Assembly (NCBI RefSeq): GCF_000304475.1
Contig: NC_018948.1
Span: forward strand, 1-64,000
DNA: 64,000 nucleotides
Direction of reading: 5' to 3'
Source of the DNA: Kazachstania africana CBS 2517
Taxonomy: Eukaryota; Ascomycota; Saccharomycetes; Saccharomycetales; Saccharomycetaceae
Positions 45,560-55,964 of the stretch are shown in pieces. Numbering within the stretch: the first letter of the stretch is position 1; each line of letters opens with the position of its first letter. The notes under the pieces are model-generated. The model saw only the letters and a program-made list of their open reading frames with translations. It did not search any database and was not told the origin of the DNA. The translations under genes and the position numbers were made by a program.

Positions 45560-47860
45560 ATGATTTTACAACCATGGTACAATCTTATTGTATTTTTGTA
45601 CTTGCTTATACCAGCACAGGCTTCAAAATATTTAAAAGCCGATTCTTTATTAACATGTATGGATAATTCAAAGTTCACTGCAAACTACTTCGATGTTAGA
45701 TTCTATCCCGATAACAACACTGCTGTGTTCGATATCGACGCTACCACCACTATTAGTGATAAAGTTGTCATACACGTTGAGGTCATTACGTATGGCTTGA
45801 ACGTTATACAAAAAGAGTTCAACCTTTGCTCTCTAAATGAGTCCGGTGTCTGTCCCTTAAGTCCAGGTTCTATTGATCTAAGTTCAAGTTATACCATAGA
45901 TTCTTCTGTAACAGGCCAAATCCCAGGTATTGCTTATACTGTTCCTGATTTGGATGCGGAAGTTCGTGTCGTGGCATACTCTATCAACGATACAACTCTC
46001 TCCACACCGTTAGCTTGTGTCCAAGCTATCCTATCAAACGGTAGGACTGTCCAGACAAAATATGCCGGTTGGCCTATTGCTGCTATCACAGGTGTAGGTA
46101 TCTTAGTCTCCGGTTTCGTCTCTACTATTGGTTATAGTACTACGGCTGCACATATTGCCTCAAATTCAATTTCATTATTCGTTTACTTCCAGAATTTAGC
46201 CATCACTTCAATGATGGGTGTCTCTCGAGTACCGCCAATTGCTGCAGCATGGGTCCAGAACTTCCAATGGTCAATGGGTATCATCTACACAAATTTTATG
46301 CAAAAAATCTTCACTTGGTATGTTCAAGCTACAGGCGGTACCTCCACTGTGGTATTAAAGAATAAAAGTATTCTTTCCATTAGTGTCCAAAAGAGAGCCT
46401 ATATGTTATTTAACGAAGCTTTAATTAACAAAAGATCCGTTTCCATTGCTTCAAGTAGTGACGATTATAATTTTGATTCATTATTGGATAATTCCGCTTT
46501 GTATACGACAAATGAACGTAACATTACAAATTATGAATCGAAGATCTTGATTTTAAGAGGTATTGAAAGAGTCGCTTATAAGGCTAACATTGAATTATCA
46601 AACCTATTCCTTACTGGTGTGGTATTCTTCCTATTCTTCCTTTTCGTTTTAGTCATCGCATTAGTCACATTCAAATCTGTCTTGGAATTATTAACAAGAG
46701 CCAACGTTCTGAAGGATACAACTAATTTCTATCAATATAGAAAACACTGGGGTTCTATCATCAAAGGTACTCTTTTCAGATTAGCTGTCATTGCATTTCC
46801 CCAGATATCTCTACTAACAATATGGGAATTTACTCAAGTGGATTCACCAGCAATTATAGTTGATGCTATCGTCATTTTTATCATAATTTTTGTTTTATTG
46901 GGTTACGGTACTACAAGAGTTTTCTTAAAGGGTAGGGAATCAGTCAGGCTATACAAGAATCCTGCCTATTTGTTATATGGTGACACACGTTTCTTAAACA
47001 GGTATGGGTTCCTCTACGTCCAATTCCAAGCTGACAAATTCTGGTGGATTGGGCCATTACTTTGTTACTCATTTTTAAGATCTCTCTTCGTTGCCACTTT
47101 ACAGACAAAGGGTAAAGCACAAGCATTGATTATTTTCATCATTGAACTATTCTATTTCGGTTTCTTATGTTGGCAAAAACCTTACTTGGATAAGAGAACT
47201 AACATTTTCAACATCGCCATCCATTTGATCAACTTGATCAATTCTCTTTTCTTCCTTTTCTTCAGTAATCTATTTGGTCAACCTGCCGTGGTCTCCTCTA
47301 TTATGGCAGTTATCTTATTCGTTATGAATGCTGCATTCGCTCTATTTTTGCTAATTTTCACAATCGTCACATGTACATTAGCTTTAGTGCACAGAAATCC
47401 AGATGCACGTTACCAACCAATGAAGGATGATCGTGTGTCCTTCATACCAAAGGTAATCAATGGTGAAGGTAACACTGACTTTAATAAAAATAAATCTGAA
47501 CTTGAATTATTTGAATTGAGACAAGCAGTGATGGACACTAATGAAACTGAACAAGAAAAGTTACTCCGTGAGGAGAAATTTGCTAATGGAGCTAAAAAGA
47601 CCATATCATTTGATGATGAAGTCATGAGCTCGTATACTACAAACGATTCAAGCTCTACCTTCAACGTCAGAGGCGCTCCAAATGCCATAGTGCAGCCAGA
47701 GTCTACGTTGCTTGGTACTACAAATAATACCATGTCAACGCCTACGAACACAGCCGGTTTGAAGTTTAACACAGAATCATCATCAGATCGATTAAGAAAA
47801 CCGGAAACAAGCTTTTATAACGGTAATTCAGGTCATTCATATTCAAGAGATTTTCTGTAA
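45560..47860 (+). CDS. FLC2: Flc family FAD/calcium transporter
   Basis: The 766 residues compare with 783 for S. cerevisiae Flc2, a TRP-like multispanning membrane protein of the ER linked to FAD import, calcium signalling and cell-wall integrity. A signal peptide (about 1-21, ending PAQAS) is followed by a luminal ML-like domain with paired cysteines (about 22-175). From about 178 a series of nine or so membrane segments follows (for example around 350-372, 398-420, 430-452, 500-520, 555-575 and 588-612). The last ~150 residues are polar and cytosolic, with an acidic stretch and Ser/Thr-rich tail. Order ACS1-FLC2-OAF1 equals YAL054C-YAL053W-YAL051W. Paralogues FLC1/FLC3 exist, so the symbol relies on position. 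Confidence 0.9.
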   Translation: MILQPWYNLIVFLYLLIPAQASKYLKADSLLTCMDNSKFTANYFDVRFYPDNNTAVFDIDATTTISDKVVIHVEVITYGLNVIQKEFNLCSLNESGVCPLSPGSIDLSSSYTIDSSVTGQIPGIAYTVPDLDAEVRVVAYSINDTTLSTPLACVQAILSNGRTVQTKYAGWPIAAITGVGILVSGFVSTIGYSTTAAHIASNSISLFVYFQNLAITSMMGVSRVPPIAAAWVQNFQWSMGIIYTNFMQKIFTWYVQATGGTSTVVLKNKSILSISVQKRAYMLFNEALINKRSVSIASSSDDYNFDSLLDNSALYTTNERNITNYESKILILRGIERVAYKANIELSNLFLTGVVFFLFFLFVLVIALVTFKSVLELLTRANVLKDTTNFYQYRKHWGSIIKGTLFRLAVIAFPQISLLTIWEFTQVDSPAIIVDAIVIFIIIFVLLGYGTTRVFLKGRESVRLYKNPAYLLYGDTRFLNRYGFLYVQFQADKFWWIGPLLCYSFLRSLFVATLQTKGKAQALIIFIIELFYFGFLCWQKPYLDKRTNIFNIAIHLINLINSLFFLFFSNLFGQPAVVSSIMAVILFVMNAAFALFLLIFTIVTCTLALVHRNPDARYQPMKDDRVSFIPKVINGEGNTDFNKNKSELELFELRQAVMDTNETEQEKLLREEKFANGAKKTISFDDEVMSSYTTNDSSSTFNVRGAPNAIVQPESTLLGTTNNTMSTPTNTAGLKFNTESSSDRLRKPETSFYNGNSGHSYSRDFL

Positions 47861-48094
47861 TCTAAATAGTTTCTTAATTAGAGTTGTTTTATTTAAATTG
47901 AATATTCAAAATATTTATGCACACTACAGTATTGATCAACCTCTGTTTACTGACGCCTTAATTAGTTGCATTTCTTATGTTGTCGCGTGCCGTACCGAAT
48001 GCGAGATTTTTAATATTGGATAAAGTCATCGTACGTTATAAGGTACAACTGACTATTAAAGGCAACAGAAAGCAGCTGGTGGCTTGAAGCTGAA

Positions 48095-51000
48095 ATGGAA
48101 AATAACAATTCAAATGATGATTTGTTATTAGCTCTGAGAGCTAATGAAATAAAAACAAGGAATCGAATATCCTTGGTCTGCCAAGCATGCAGGAAATCTA
48201 AAACCAAATGCGATAGAGAAAAGCCAAGATGTAGTAGATGTGCAAAGAACAATCTACGCTGTATTTATAATGTTGCTAAGAAGCAGGTACCACATAAATT
48301 AGCTAATAAGGATGCTACCATTGCTAAATTGCAGAATGATGTGGATTACTGGAAAGAAAAGGCAACAAATTTGGCAGATCCAAATAGATCAGCAGACCCA
48401 TCAGATCTGAAAGTGAACCTCTACAAAGATTTCTCTACTATGATTTCAAGCAAAGTCATGAAACATGATGTCAAACCACTATCTGAAAATTTTATCATTG
48501 TCCAGGATAAATTCATTTCTACCTTAATTTCGTCAATTTTTGTAGATCGCTCCAATTATGCCAATTCTATGATCCCTGCTTTGACAGCAAACGTTAGTAT
48601 TTCATGTGCCCAACCAAGTGTTAAGACTAATGCATTGAAGCTGAAAGAGATACTGATTAAGCAGTGTAAAGATGAATCGCAAGTTAATAGGATTGACGAA
48701 TTTACAGACCGCATTTTACAGAACACGAACTCTTCGAGAAATTTAAAGATTGGTATGATTATTTCCTTACTTTATAATACTGTCGGTCATGAATATTTGG
48801 AAGATCGTTGTCCTAGAGAGGGTGAATATTCAAAGCTATTAAATAGCTTGATAGATGAATTTGAGACATTACTACCACCATTCTCTGTAATAAATTATTA
48901 TAAAGAGCATTTTTTCAAAGCTCTATTTCCAAACTTCCCATTTCTAGAAAAGGCTCTTTTCGAAGAGTCATTATCAAATGTATTGCATGAAGATCCCAGC
49001 GATGCCTCCAAAATAAAATTGGAACTAGGATTTAGTCATCTAAGGACAAAAATTGAAAATTTAAATATTTTACTTGTAATTCTGAAGTTATCCTTTATTT
49101 CTTTGAAATATATGACATGTTCTAGTAACTCAGCATCAGTGGAACCAGCCACAAAAAAAAGGAAACTATCAACTAGCGTAGAAACAGAAGCTTCAAAGGA
49201 GAATATCATCGAAAAATATCCAATTACAAATGATTTTATCCTACTGGCACAACGTTGTTTAGCCTCAGAAAACTGGTGCGCATGTCCAAACGAAAATATT
49301 ATATCATGCATGTTATATATTTGGACTTTTTTTGCATTTTCACCAGAAGAGAGCGACTTTTTTCTGGAAAACCCCACTGATATGATTGCCAGTTTGATTC
49401 TTATGCTATCAACATCAATTGGCCTCCATAGAGATCCGTCAGATTTCTCTCAACTAAAAGATGAAAAGATTTCCACCAAGCGCCTGCTTAACTTTCGTAG
49501 ATTACTATGGATATGCGTTATTACTGTTTGTTCCTATGAATCTTCATTGAAAGGAAGGCATCCATTATTATCAAGAGATTTGTCTTCGCTATCTCTAAAT
49601 GTTGATGATCCAGAAGCTCTCAGAAAATACCTTGAAAGGGTAAAACATGATCTAGTTTCTGATGAGGATGGTAGGAATCACGAAAGCGACAGATATTTAC
49701 TTAATATTCATGAATATACCCATAAACGAGTGCAGTTGTCCCTCTTATTAACAGATTTTGATGACCTGACCCTATCCAGTAACAAAGCTTTTCATTTGAA
49801 GTATCTTGAATTGATGAGGGAGAAAATTGAAGTTTTCGTAAAATCTCACTTTGAGATTATTGACTTGAAGAAGCTATTGCTGAATAGTAGGAGGCAAAAA
49901 CGTGCACTAAGTGATAATGTTGACACCTCCGAAAAAGCGGAGGAATTTCCAGATATCAATCTAGTATCATTTCAAAATGCTAACGCAATCCAGTCACGTA
50001 TAATGTACAAACTGGTCACTCTGAGATCATCCCATGCTCTCCTATTATATTTCGAAAATAAATTATCTGAAGAACCGACTAGTCAAAACTCAGAATCCAA
50101 AAGTTTTTATTTAGGTCTTTATTCAAAATATCTTAAGAGGACATGTCTCGATTCTTTATCAATAATCGAATTGTTCAATAACTTTTTTAGTGGAAAATAT
50201 TCAGACTATTTGTTGCCTGCATCAAATTACCATATTATTAAAATGTTACAAATATCACTGCCTACTACGCTATTCAGTTTACTAGGCCTAATAATAAGGA
50301 TCAGTTCGACCAATGATATTTTGTACACCGAATGCCAGAAATTTGTCAACCGTTCTGATAAAGCCTCTAAATCCATTCTCAAGGATTTGAATATTAAGTT
50401 AGAAAAAAATAACATGCTGCAAAAAGAATTGGAAGCTTCTCTGGAAGCTATCTACGCTTTTGCCTCTAACCATTTGAGATTTCAGTATTTTTCAGTTTTC
50501 AAGCTATTTGCCCTCTTCGATGTGATCATTCGTAGGATGAGAAGAGGCGAGTTGTGGTTAGGGATATTCAAATTGGCATATTGTGACCAAACACATTCTA
50601 GGATATCCAAAACTATTAGAATGACTTTAGGTGTACAAATAGACGAAAGGGAGAAATTAATCGAACGACTAAAGCAGAAAAATCATTTACGTGATATTCC
50701 AGTGCAGGATTATATCAATCTTCATGAAAAAGTTCATCAAAAATTTGAGAAGATACCCAAGCCAAAGCTACTTCACGTGGACAATCCAATAGGAAATTCT
50801 ACGAACAATGGAAGTACTCATAGTGCTGCAATGACTGATTCTGACGAGGTGGGGGAGGAAAATCGTAGAATGACCCCATTTGCTAGCTTGACCTCCGATG
50901 ATAGTCTGCAGAAACTTTCTTCTGCTGCATTGATATCACAGAGCCTTGATATGCAAACAAGGTTGAAGAGCTCCTCATTTCCAAATAATTTGAATAATGA

Positions 51001-51232
51001 TGCTAATATCGCCGCTTCAACATATTTTGCTGAAACTCCTATTAATCTGGATATACAGAACAAATTTGGTAGTGAGACAGTTACTGCTAATCACGACAAT
51101 GTTGCGGATGTTGCAGGTCAATATTTGCAAAACTCAACGGACCAAAACATGCCTGGATTTGAATTCTCAGGACTTTTTGGTGGTTTGGATTTATTTGATT
51201 ATGAATTTTTATTTGGTAATGATTTTTCCTGA
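48095..51232 (+). CDS. OAF1: Oaf1, oleate-activated transcription factor
   Basis: The 1045 residues are nearly equal to S. cerevisiae Oaf1 (1047). The Zn2Cys6 DNA-binding domain has C29, C32, C39, C46, C49 and C56 (CQACRKSKTKC...CSRCAKNNLRC), followed by a coiled-coil dimerisation stretch (about 75-92). The large middle regulatory domain (about 200-850) binds fatty acid in the S. cerevisiae protein. The acidic, aromatic C-terminus (FSGLFGGLDLFDYEFLFG) is the activation domain and is strongly Oaf1-like. With Pip2 it turns on peroxisomal beta-oxidation genes. It starts 234 bp after FLC2 and ends 97 bp from the convergent GEM1. AIM2, which lies between OAF1 and GEM1 in S. cerevisiae, is absent. 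PIP2 is the duplicate and an alternative name, but neighbours favour OAF1. Confidence 0.93.
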   Translation: MENNNSNDDLLLALRANEIKTRNRISLVCQACRKSKTKCDREKPRCSRCAKNNLRCIYNVAKKQVPHKLANKDATIAKLQNDVDYWKEKATNLADPNRSADPSDLKVNLYKDFSTMISSKVMKHDVKPLSENFIIVQDKFISTLISSIFVDRSNYANSMIPALTANVSISCAQPSVKTNALKLKEILIKQCKDESQVNRIDEFTDRILQNTNSSRNLKIGMIISLLYNTVGHEYLEDRCPREGEYSKLLNSLIDEFETLLPPFSVINYYKEHFFKALFPNFPFLEKALFEESLSNVLHEDPSDASKIKLELGFSHLRTKIENLNILLVILKLSFISLKYMTCSSNSASVEPATKKRKLSTSVETEASKENIIEKYPITNDFILLAQRCLASENWCACPNENIISCMLYIWTFFAFSPEESDFFLENPTDMIASLILMLSTSIGLHRDPSDFSQLKDEKISTKRLLNFRRLLWICVITVCSYESSLKGRHPLLSRDLSSLSLNVDDPEALRKYLERVKHDLVSDEDGRNHESDRYLLNIHEYTHKRVQLSLLLTDFDDLTLSSNKAFHLKYLELMREKIEVFVKSHFEIIDLKKLLLNSRRQKRALSDNVDTSEKAEEFPDINLVSFQNANAIQSRIMYKLVTLRSSHALLLYFENKLSEEPTSQNSESKSFYLGLYSKYLKRTCLDSLSIIELFNNFFSGKYSDYLLPASNYHIIKMLQISLPTTLFSLLGLIIRISSTNDILYTECQKFVNRSDKASKSILKDLNIKLEKNNMLQKELEASLEAIYAFASNHLRFQYFSVFKLFALFDVIIRRMRRGELWLGIFKLAYCDQTHSRISKTIRMTLGVQIDEREKLIERLKQKNHLRDIPVQDYINLHEKVHQKFEKIPKPKLLHVDNPIGNSTNNGSTHSAAMTDSDEVGEENRRMTPFASLTSDDSLQKLSSAALISQSLDMQTRLKSSSFPNNLNNDANIAASTYFAETPINLDIQNKFGSETVTANHDNVADVAGQYLQNSTDQNMPGFEFSGLFGGLDLFDYEFLFGNDFS

Positions 51233-51303
51233 GTATGTAACTCTATATATAGTTAAATATTGCTAATGCATTTTTTGAGGAATGTTCAAACTTTTTACAG
51301 GAT

Positions 51304-51311
51304 TATATACA
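51304..51311 (-). promoter_or_regulatory. Puf3-like site in GEM1 3' UTR
   Basis: The minus strand reads TGTATATA, matching the Puf3 consensus UGUA(A/C/U)AUA, about 19 nt after the GEM1 stop codon. Puf3 binds 3' UTRs of nuclear-encoded mitochondrial mRNAs. GEM1 encodes a mitochondrial outer-membrane protein. AT-rich DNA gives chance hits, so support comes from position and from a second case behind BOL3. Confidence 0.35.
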
Positions 51312-51329
51312 TGATATGAAAATTCTCAT

Positions 51330-53309
51330 TCAGTTATGTCTGGATGCTCTATATACTTTTGCTAAAGTGAAGGAAAGGAGCGATATGAATCCAATTGTTG
51401 AGCCTATAATTACAGCGGTTTGTTTGTAATCTATATCGTTATTGGTCTTCATTTCTTCAGTGAGACCTGGTGTAAACTTTGCCGGAGTCAAAGCAGCTTC
51501 AGTTACTTTTACAAACAATTCATTCAATGAACTTAACCATGTGGATGAAACATGTAAAGGATGGTCAAGTGATAGGCTGTCAGTGTACTCATCAGGTTGT
51601 AAGGAAGAGCGTTGCTGTTGCTTATCTAGATCTGCTTTAAGAGCGACAAATATAACAGGCATATTTTTTATTGATTCTCCATATTTATCAAAAAGATCAA
51701 TGATATATGAAAACGATTCTGGATCACTTGAATCATATGTCATACAAATAACATCACATTCACTGAATTTCTGTGCTTGTTTCAATACTGTCTTCTCATC
51801 ATCCTCGTTGTATTCCTGCAAAACCAGATAATACTGTTTTCCTCCCTTCAATTCCAAACTGTTCACAGCAATTCTTGAATTATCAGTTGAAGTGGATTTT
51901 TCAGGGAAAGCGCGTCCAAGAAATGACTCTAACAGAGAAGTTTTACCACTATTTGGCTTACCAACTACTAAACAACTGAAAACTTTTCTGTCATTAACGT
52001 CTGCTCTATAAAATTTTCCTGATCTCCTCCTAAACTTTCTTGGCCTTGTGACTTGCAAGGCAACTTTGGTGTCTTCTTCGAAACCAAAATAAACTAGATA
52101 TGCAGTTGTAGTTTTATAATCAAGAAAAGTCGTCATAGTCCACTGTGCTAGCCATCCTTGTAATGTGATAAATCCCTTATTATTTATGACGGATGAGTTA
52201 GGAAAGTCCGTTTCTGACCAAGATTTTGGGATCCCTGGTGTACATTGGAAAAGTTTAGCCAATTCTTCATCACACAATCCGCCATCATTGTCTTTATCAA
52301 ATTTAAGAAATAGGTCAACAAGAAACCTGTAACCCTTTGGGCTGAGCTCTACACTTGAACTTTCAGACACGGTTATCTTTGGATATAAAAAACGGTTATC
52401 CAGCGACAGAGAATCTGTGTATTTGAAAGCACGAAGAACATGCCAAACGGTTTCATGTCTTCCCTTTTCACAGTACAGTTTGTTTAAAGTTAAAAAACCT
52501 GCTTTCGTGATACCCTTCTGGACTTCAAAAAGTTTCTCGTGGGTGTCATCAAGACCAACCTGCCAAAGGGTTTGTTTAATATCTGCTAACTCCTGAAAGT
52601 CGATATTTTTCCCAAAACATTTTCTCTGTAGTGCCAGCAATTCAGTATCGTTCAAATAATTGTCCTGGTCATTGTCACAGAGTAAGAAAATTCTTTCCAA
52701 AGCATGTATGGCTAAAGACTTTAGAGTCCCTTTTCTAGCATCAAATAAAGGGCTGATAGGGAAATTGATAGATCTTTGGCACAAATAGAATGCCTGAATT
52801 ACGTTATATTGTCTAAGTGCGCTTGTTTTAATACAAGTCTCAACCTCTTTGAATTCCATCAAAATGGGTATGAATTCTGCATCTTCAATCTTAGTATCTC
52901 CCTCTCCCTCTGACTGCCTGTCAAGTGAAGCCTCAATCTCAGCATGATCATATTTGTCACACTTATTCTTACAAAGTATCACAGGAAGATTTAACCCTAA
53001 CGACCTGAACATCATCATCCAATGCAGAGCAATTCTTTCGTAGGACTCGTGATTCGAATAAACCAGCCATATAACATCAGCAGACTTCAAAGTTGAATGT
53101 AACGACCCCATATCATCGTTAGTTGTGTCGACCAATATAGTACTTTTCGGTAAATAAGGCTTCGTGGAGAAGTTCTTCAGTATTGTAACCGGCGGGAGGA
53201 CGTTCTGAATATTTGGAATAAACTCGTCTCTCAATAAGGTTGTGATTAAACTTGTCTTCCCTACACCGTCATCACCACATACCACAACTTTGATATGATC
53301 TTTATTCAT
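51330..53309 (-). CDS. GEM1: Gem1 (Miro), mitochondrial outer-membrane GTPase
   Basis: A tail-anchored Miro GTPase, regulatory subunit of the ERMES ER-mitochondria tether, and needed for mitochondrial shape and inheritance. From the ATG at 53309 it has 659 residues, versus 662 in S. cerevisiae. Domains: N-terminal GTPase with GDDGVGKT at 12-19 and NKCD; two EF-hands ([12 protein letters not shown] near 215 and [12 protein letters not shown] near 335); second GTPase with [11 protein letters not shown] near 450; single C-terminal membrane span ([17 protein letters not shown]) and a short basic tail RASRHN. An in-frame ATG at 53372 would add 21 residues ([10 protein letters not shown]...) before the GTPase. 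I prefer 53309 because the family begins right before the P-loop strand, but the longer form is possible. Convergent with OAF1, as at YAL048C. Confidence 0.92.
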   Translation of the reverse strand: MNKDHIKVVVCGDDGVGKTSLITTLLRDEFIPNIQNVLPPVTILKNFSTKPYLPKSTILVDTTNDDMGSLHSTLKSADVIWLVYSNHESYERIALHWMMMFRSLGLNLPVILCKNKCDKYDHAEIEASLDRQSEGEGDTKIEDAEFIPILMEFKEVETCIKTSALRQYNVIQAFYLCQRSINFPISPLFDARKGTLKSLAIHALERIFLLCDNDQDNYLNDTELLALQRKCFGKNIDFQELADIKQTLWQVGLDDTHEKLFEVQKGITKAGFLTLNKLYCEKGRHETVWHVLRAFKYTDSLSLDNRFLYPKITVSESSSVELSPKGYRFLVDLFLKFDKDNDGGLCDEELAKLFQCTPGIPKSWSETDFPNSSVINNKGFITLQGWLAQWTMTTFLDYKTTTAYLVYFGFEEDTKVALQVTRPRKFRRRSGKFYRADVNDRKVFSCLVVGKPNSGKTSLLESFLGRAFPEKSTSTDNSRIAVNSLELKGGKQYYLVLQEYNEDDEKTVLKQAQKFSECDVICMTYDSSDPESFSYIIDLFDKYGESIKNMPVIFVALKADLDKQQQRSSLQPDEYTDSLSLDHPLHVSSTWLSSLNELFVKVTEAALTPAKFTPGLTEEMKTNNDIDYKQTAVIIGSTIGFISLLSFTLAKVYRASRHN

Positions 53310-53494
53310 TATTCGGTAGACGCCACTGTTATGATTTGGTTGAAACATATGTTGACTTTTTCGGTGATGCATTTTCAGGCACTGTTATCGCGATGCCTTC
53401 TTAATACGGACAGGTACTGGAGTCCAACGAATATTATAAAATATTATGTAGAGTCATATATAAAAACTGTCAAATGATTCGAATATGGCTGGGA

Positions 53495-55828
53495 TTAGTC
53501 TCCTACTGACGCATTGAATAGTTGATCCTTTAGCAACTCGTTTTCCATTTCAAGTTTTGCAATTCTCTTCTCAGCAGATTCCGAATCCAACTTTCTTCTC
53601 TCTCTTTCGGCATGCCATCTCCTTTGCAACTCTTCGATTCGTAGCTGCATGCCATCATACTTAGTTTCAGACGTATTAGTGGTAATGTCGTCTCTTTCGC
53701 TCAGTACAAGTCTCGTGTAAGATTCAATGATGGATTCAATAGCCGTTTCAATGAAAGTGTATAATGATTCGTATTTTGCCTCCATGGATGTGATATTTTT
53801 CAGTGAAGCGATATTGTTGATTGAATTGATTTTGTTCAGCGATTGGTTGATGGAATTTTTTTGAATTATTTTGGATAATATCTTGAAGATATTAGTTAGA
53901 TGTATCATTATATTATTATTAAATTTTTTGAAATCCATTTCGTTTACATCAGACAGCCTGGACTGTTGGGCCTTCTGCTTTAGCAATAGATGCTCCAGCA
54001 ATGCATTGTTAGATTTAAGTTCATTCAACTGGTTCATAGAAGTGTCATAGTTTTTCTTATTGTCATCTAGCTGATCGAGTAATTCCTCGTTAGAAGTTTT
54101 AAGCTCATTTAGATCAGTTTTTAATTGAGCTACTAAATCTTCAAAGTTTTTGTTCGTTGAAGTCAATTCATTTATCTGTACGTCTAACTGGTTTGTAAGG
54201 TTTTCCCAGTTTTGCTCTTTTAGTTTCGAGAGTTTTTTCAAATCGTGAAGTTCTTTTATGAGATTTCTTTGCTGAATTTCATCCTGTTTCAACGATTCAC
54301 TCTCGTTTAATTTGTAAGTGATTCTCGCTATTTCATTGTCTTTATCCTTATTGCTTTGTTTCAAAGATTTGATCAAATTATTCAAAAGTTCACTTTGTTC
54401 TTGGTATGATTTTAGAAGGGTTAATTTGTTAAAGTCGGATTCATTTTCCTTATACTTGGATGCAATGTCACTAAGAAGGTCTTGTTGCCTTGATAATTTC
54501 AATATCAGCAATTGTTCTAGCTCAGAAGACCTGGATAACTTAGTCCTAATTCCCTTAATAAATTTGTCGTATTCCTGATGTAAATCTTCTATAACAAGTT
54601 CCATCTTAGAGTCAACACCCTGTGACGTGTTTTCTCGATTTCTTTCTGTGTCAGCTTCGTAACTTTCATCCATGCTACGACTCATCTTGTTTTGTATTTT
54701 ATCAAACAGATATGTTAGAGATTTCTCCAAAACATTCAATTTGTTCATAATAAAACTGGACCCACTAGTCTTCGCCTTGACTAAATCTTTGATCATTGGA
54801 CTATTTAATCCCATGTCCCGATTTATGAGTAAATCGAGTATGTTGTCTAGTACAGTGGACATTAAATCAGTGTTCTTCAAAAATTCGTCAGTGTAGTTGA
54901 GTGTTGTTGTATATTCATCCCTAGTTTCAATAAGTTGATTATTCAAATCTTGTATTTTTTCATCTCTAGCGTTTAATTTATTATTCAAACCTTGGACATT
55001 TCTTTTCAAACCCAAGATTTCTTCATCTTGTTGAATCGTATTCAAGAGATTATTGAAAAACTCATTATTGTTCTCGCTCAAATTACTTTGTTTTATAATC
55101 TCGTAGAGTGCATTAACCTTAACTTTGTACATCGTTAGTTGCGCTTGTAAATTCTTGAATTCGCCCAAATTGACATCTGCTTTTGTTTGTGGGTGGGTGA
55201 CATTGTCAAATAATGGTTGGCTTATGACAGTAGATTGAGAAGACACGATGGATTGACGATTGCTTGATTTCTTTCTCCAGGGAGTCATTGATTCTCGAAG
55301 TCTTGGAATTTCGTACGTGGAAAGATCATCATCATCCTCTCCCTCGATTACGGGCTCATCATCACTAGTATTTTTATTCGTATTCTTATTTTCGAATAGA
55401 TCAGCCAATTTTTCTGTTATATTTCTGAGTTTGCCCTCAGTATCTTCTCCACTATTATTAGGTAGTGATTGTGTGTCCGCTGGGAGCTTTGACGTCTCTC
55501 TTATTTGGTGACACTCTGATTGAAGAATACCACTGTTACTGTCATTCAGATCTTCGAACGACTGGCTCACATTTTTAAAACTGCCAAAGCCAATGGCATC
55601 GTTTTCCTTCCCTGCATCCCTTGAGAATGGTTTCTTATTGTACCTGAGCGAAATTGGGGATGATTCCATTGCGCTTGCATGGAGATCCATTCGGCTCTTC
55701 TTTGGTGTAGAGACCATTGAATGGTCTATCGATAGATTCGGTGCCTTCAGCTGATCAAAAGAAGTGGCTAGGTCCCTCTTACCCAATTGAGAATCGTGCA
55801 TTTCTCGAGCTTTCCTGGATACCTTCAT
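53495..55828 (-). CDS. SPC72: Spc72, gamma-tubulin receptor of the spindle pole body
   Basis: A 777-residue coiled-coil protein at the position of SPC72 (YAL047C) between GEM1 and BOL3. The N-terminal ~220 residues are polar, with a short conserved-looking motif (PRLRESMTPWRKKSSN, about 175-190). Long coiled coils run from about 225 to 320 and 400 to 640, rich in Leu/Asn/Lys/Glu heptads. A further helix (ELQRRWHAERERRKLDSE) lies near 735, close to the C-terminus. In S. cerevisiae, Spc72 (622 residues) recruits the gamma-tubulin small complex to the outer plaque through its N-terminus and binds Nud1 through its C-terminus. Overall identity cannot be judged by eye because coiled coils diverge fast; synteny and architecture carry the call. 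Confidence 0.85.
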   Translation of the reverse strand: MKVSRKAREMHDSQLGKRDLATSFDQLKAPNLSIDHSMVSTPKKSRMDLHASAMESSPISLRYNKKPFSRDAGKENDAIGFGSFKNVSQSFEDLNDSNSGILQSECHQIRETSKLPADTQSLPNNSGEDTEGKLRNITEKLADLFENKNTNKNTSDDEPVIEGEDDDDLSTYEIPRLRESMTPWRKKSSNRQSIVSSQSTVISQPLFDNVTHPQTKADVNLGEFKNLQAQLTMYKVKVNALYEIIKQSNLSENNNEFFNNLLNTIQQDEEILGLKRNVQGLNNKLNARDEKIQDLNNQLIETRDEYTTTLNYTDEFLKNTDLMSTVLDNILDLLINRDMGLNSPMIKDLVKAKTSGSSFIMNKLNVLEKSLTYLFDKIQNKMSRSMDESYEADTERNRENTSQGVDSKMELVIEDLHQEYDKFIKGIRTKLSRSSELEQLLILKLSRQQDLLSDIASKYKENESDFNKLTLLKSYQEQSELLNNLIKSLKQSNKDKDNEIARITYKLNESESLKQDEIQQRNLIKELHDLKKLSKLKEQNWENLTNQLDVQINELTSTNKNFEDLVAQLKTDLNELKTSNEELLDQLDDNKKNYDTSMNQLNELKSNNALLEHLLLKQKAQQSRLSDVNEMDFKKFNNNIMIHLTNIFKILSKIIQKNSINQSLNKINSINNIASLKNITSMEAKYESLYTFIETAIESIIESYTRLVLSERDDITTNTSETKYDGMQLRIEELQRRWHAERERRKLDSESAEKRIAKLEMENELLKDQLFNASVGD

Positions 55829-55928
55829 GATTGTTTACACAACCTCATCACGTTCTATGTTTTGTTTTTCAAAGATCACATACAGAATTTTTGCCTCTCT
55901 AAGAGCGATTGATTAATTTGATATTTAC

Positions 55929-55936
55929 TATATACA
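55929..55936 (-). promoter_or_regulatory. Puf3-like site in BOL3 3' UTR
   Basis: The minus strand reads TGTATATA, fitting the Puf3 consensus, about 29 nt after the BOL3 stop. BOL3 encodes a mitochondrial protein, the type of mRNA Puf3 controls. It lies between the BOL3 and SPC72 genes. Motif plus position; not proven. Confidence 0.35.
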
Positions 55937-55964
55937 AGAAACTATGTAAGCTATTTGGAGCAGG

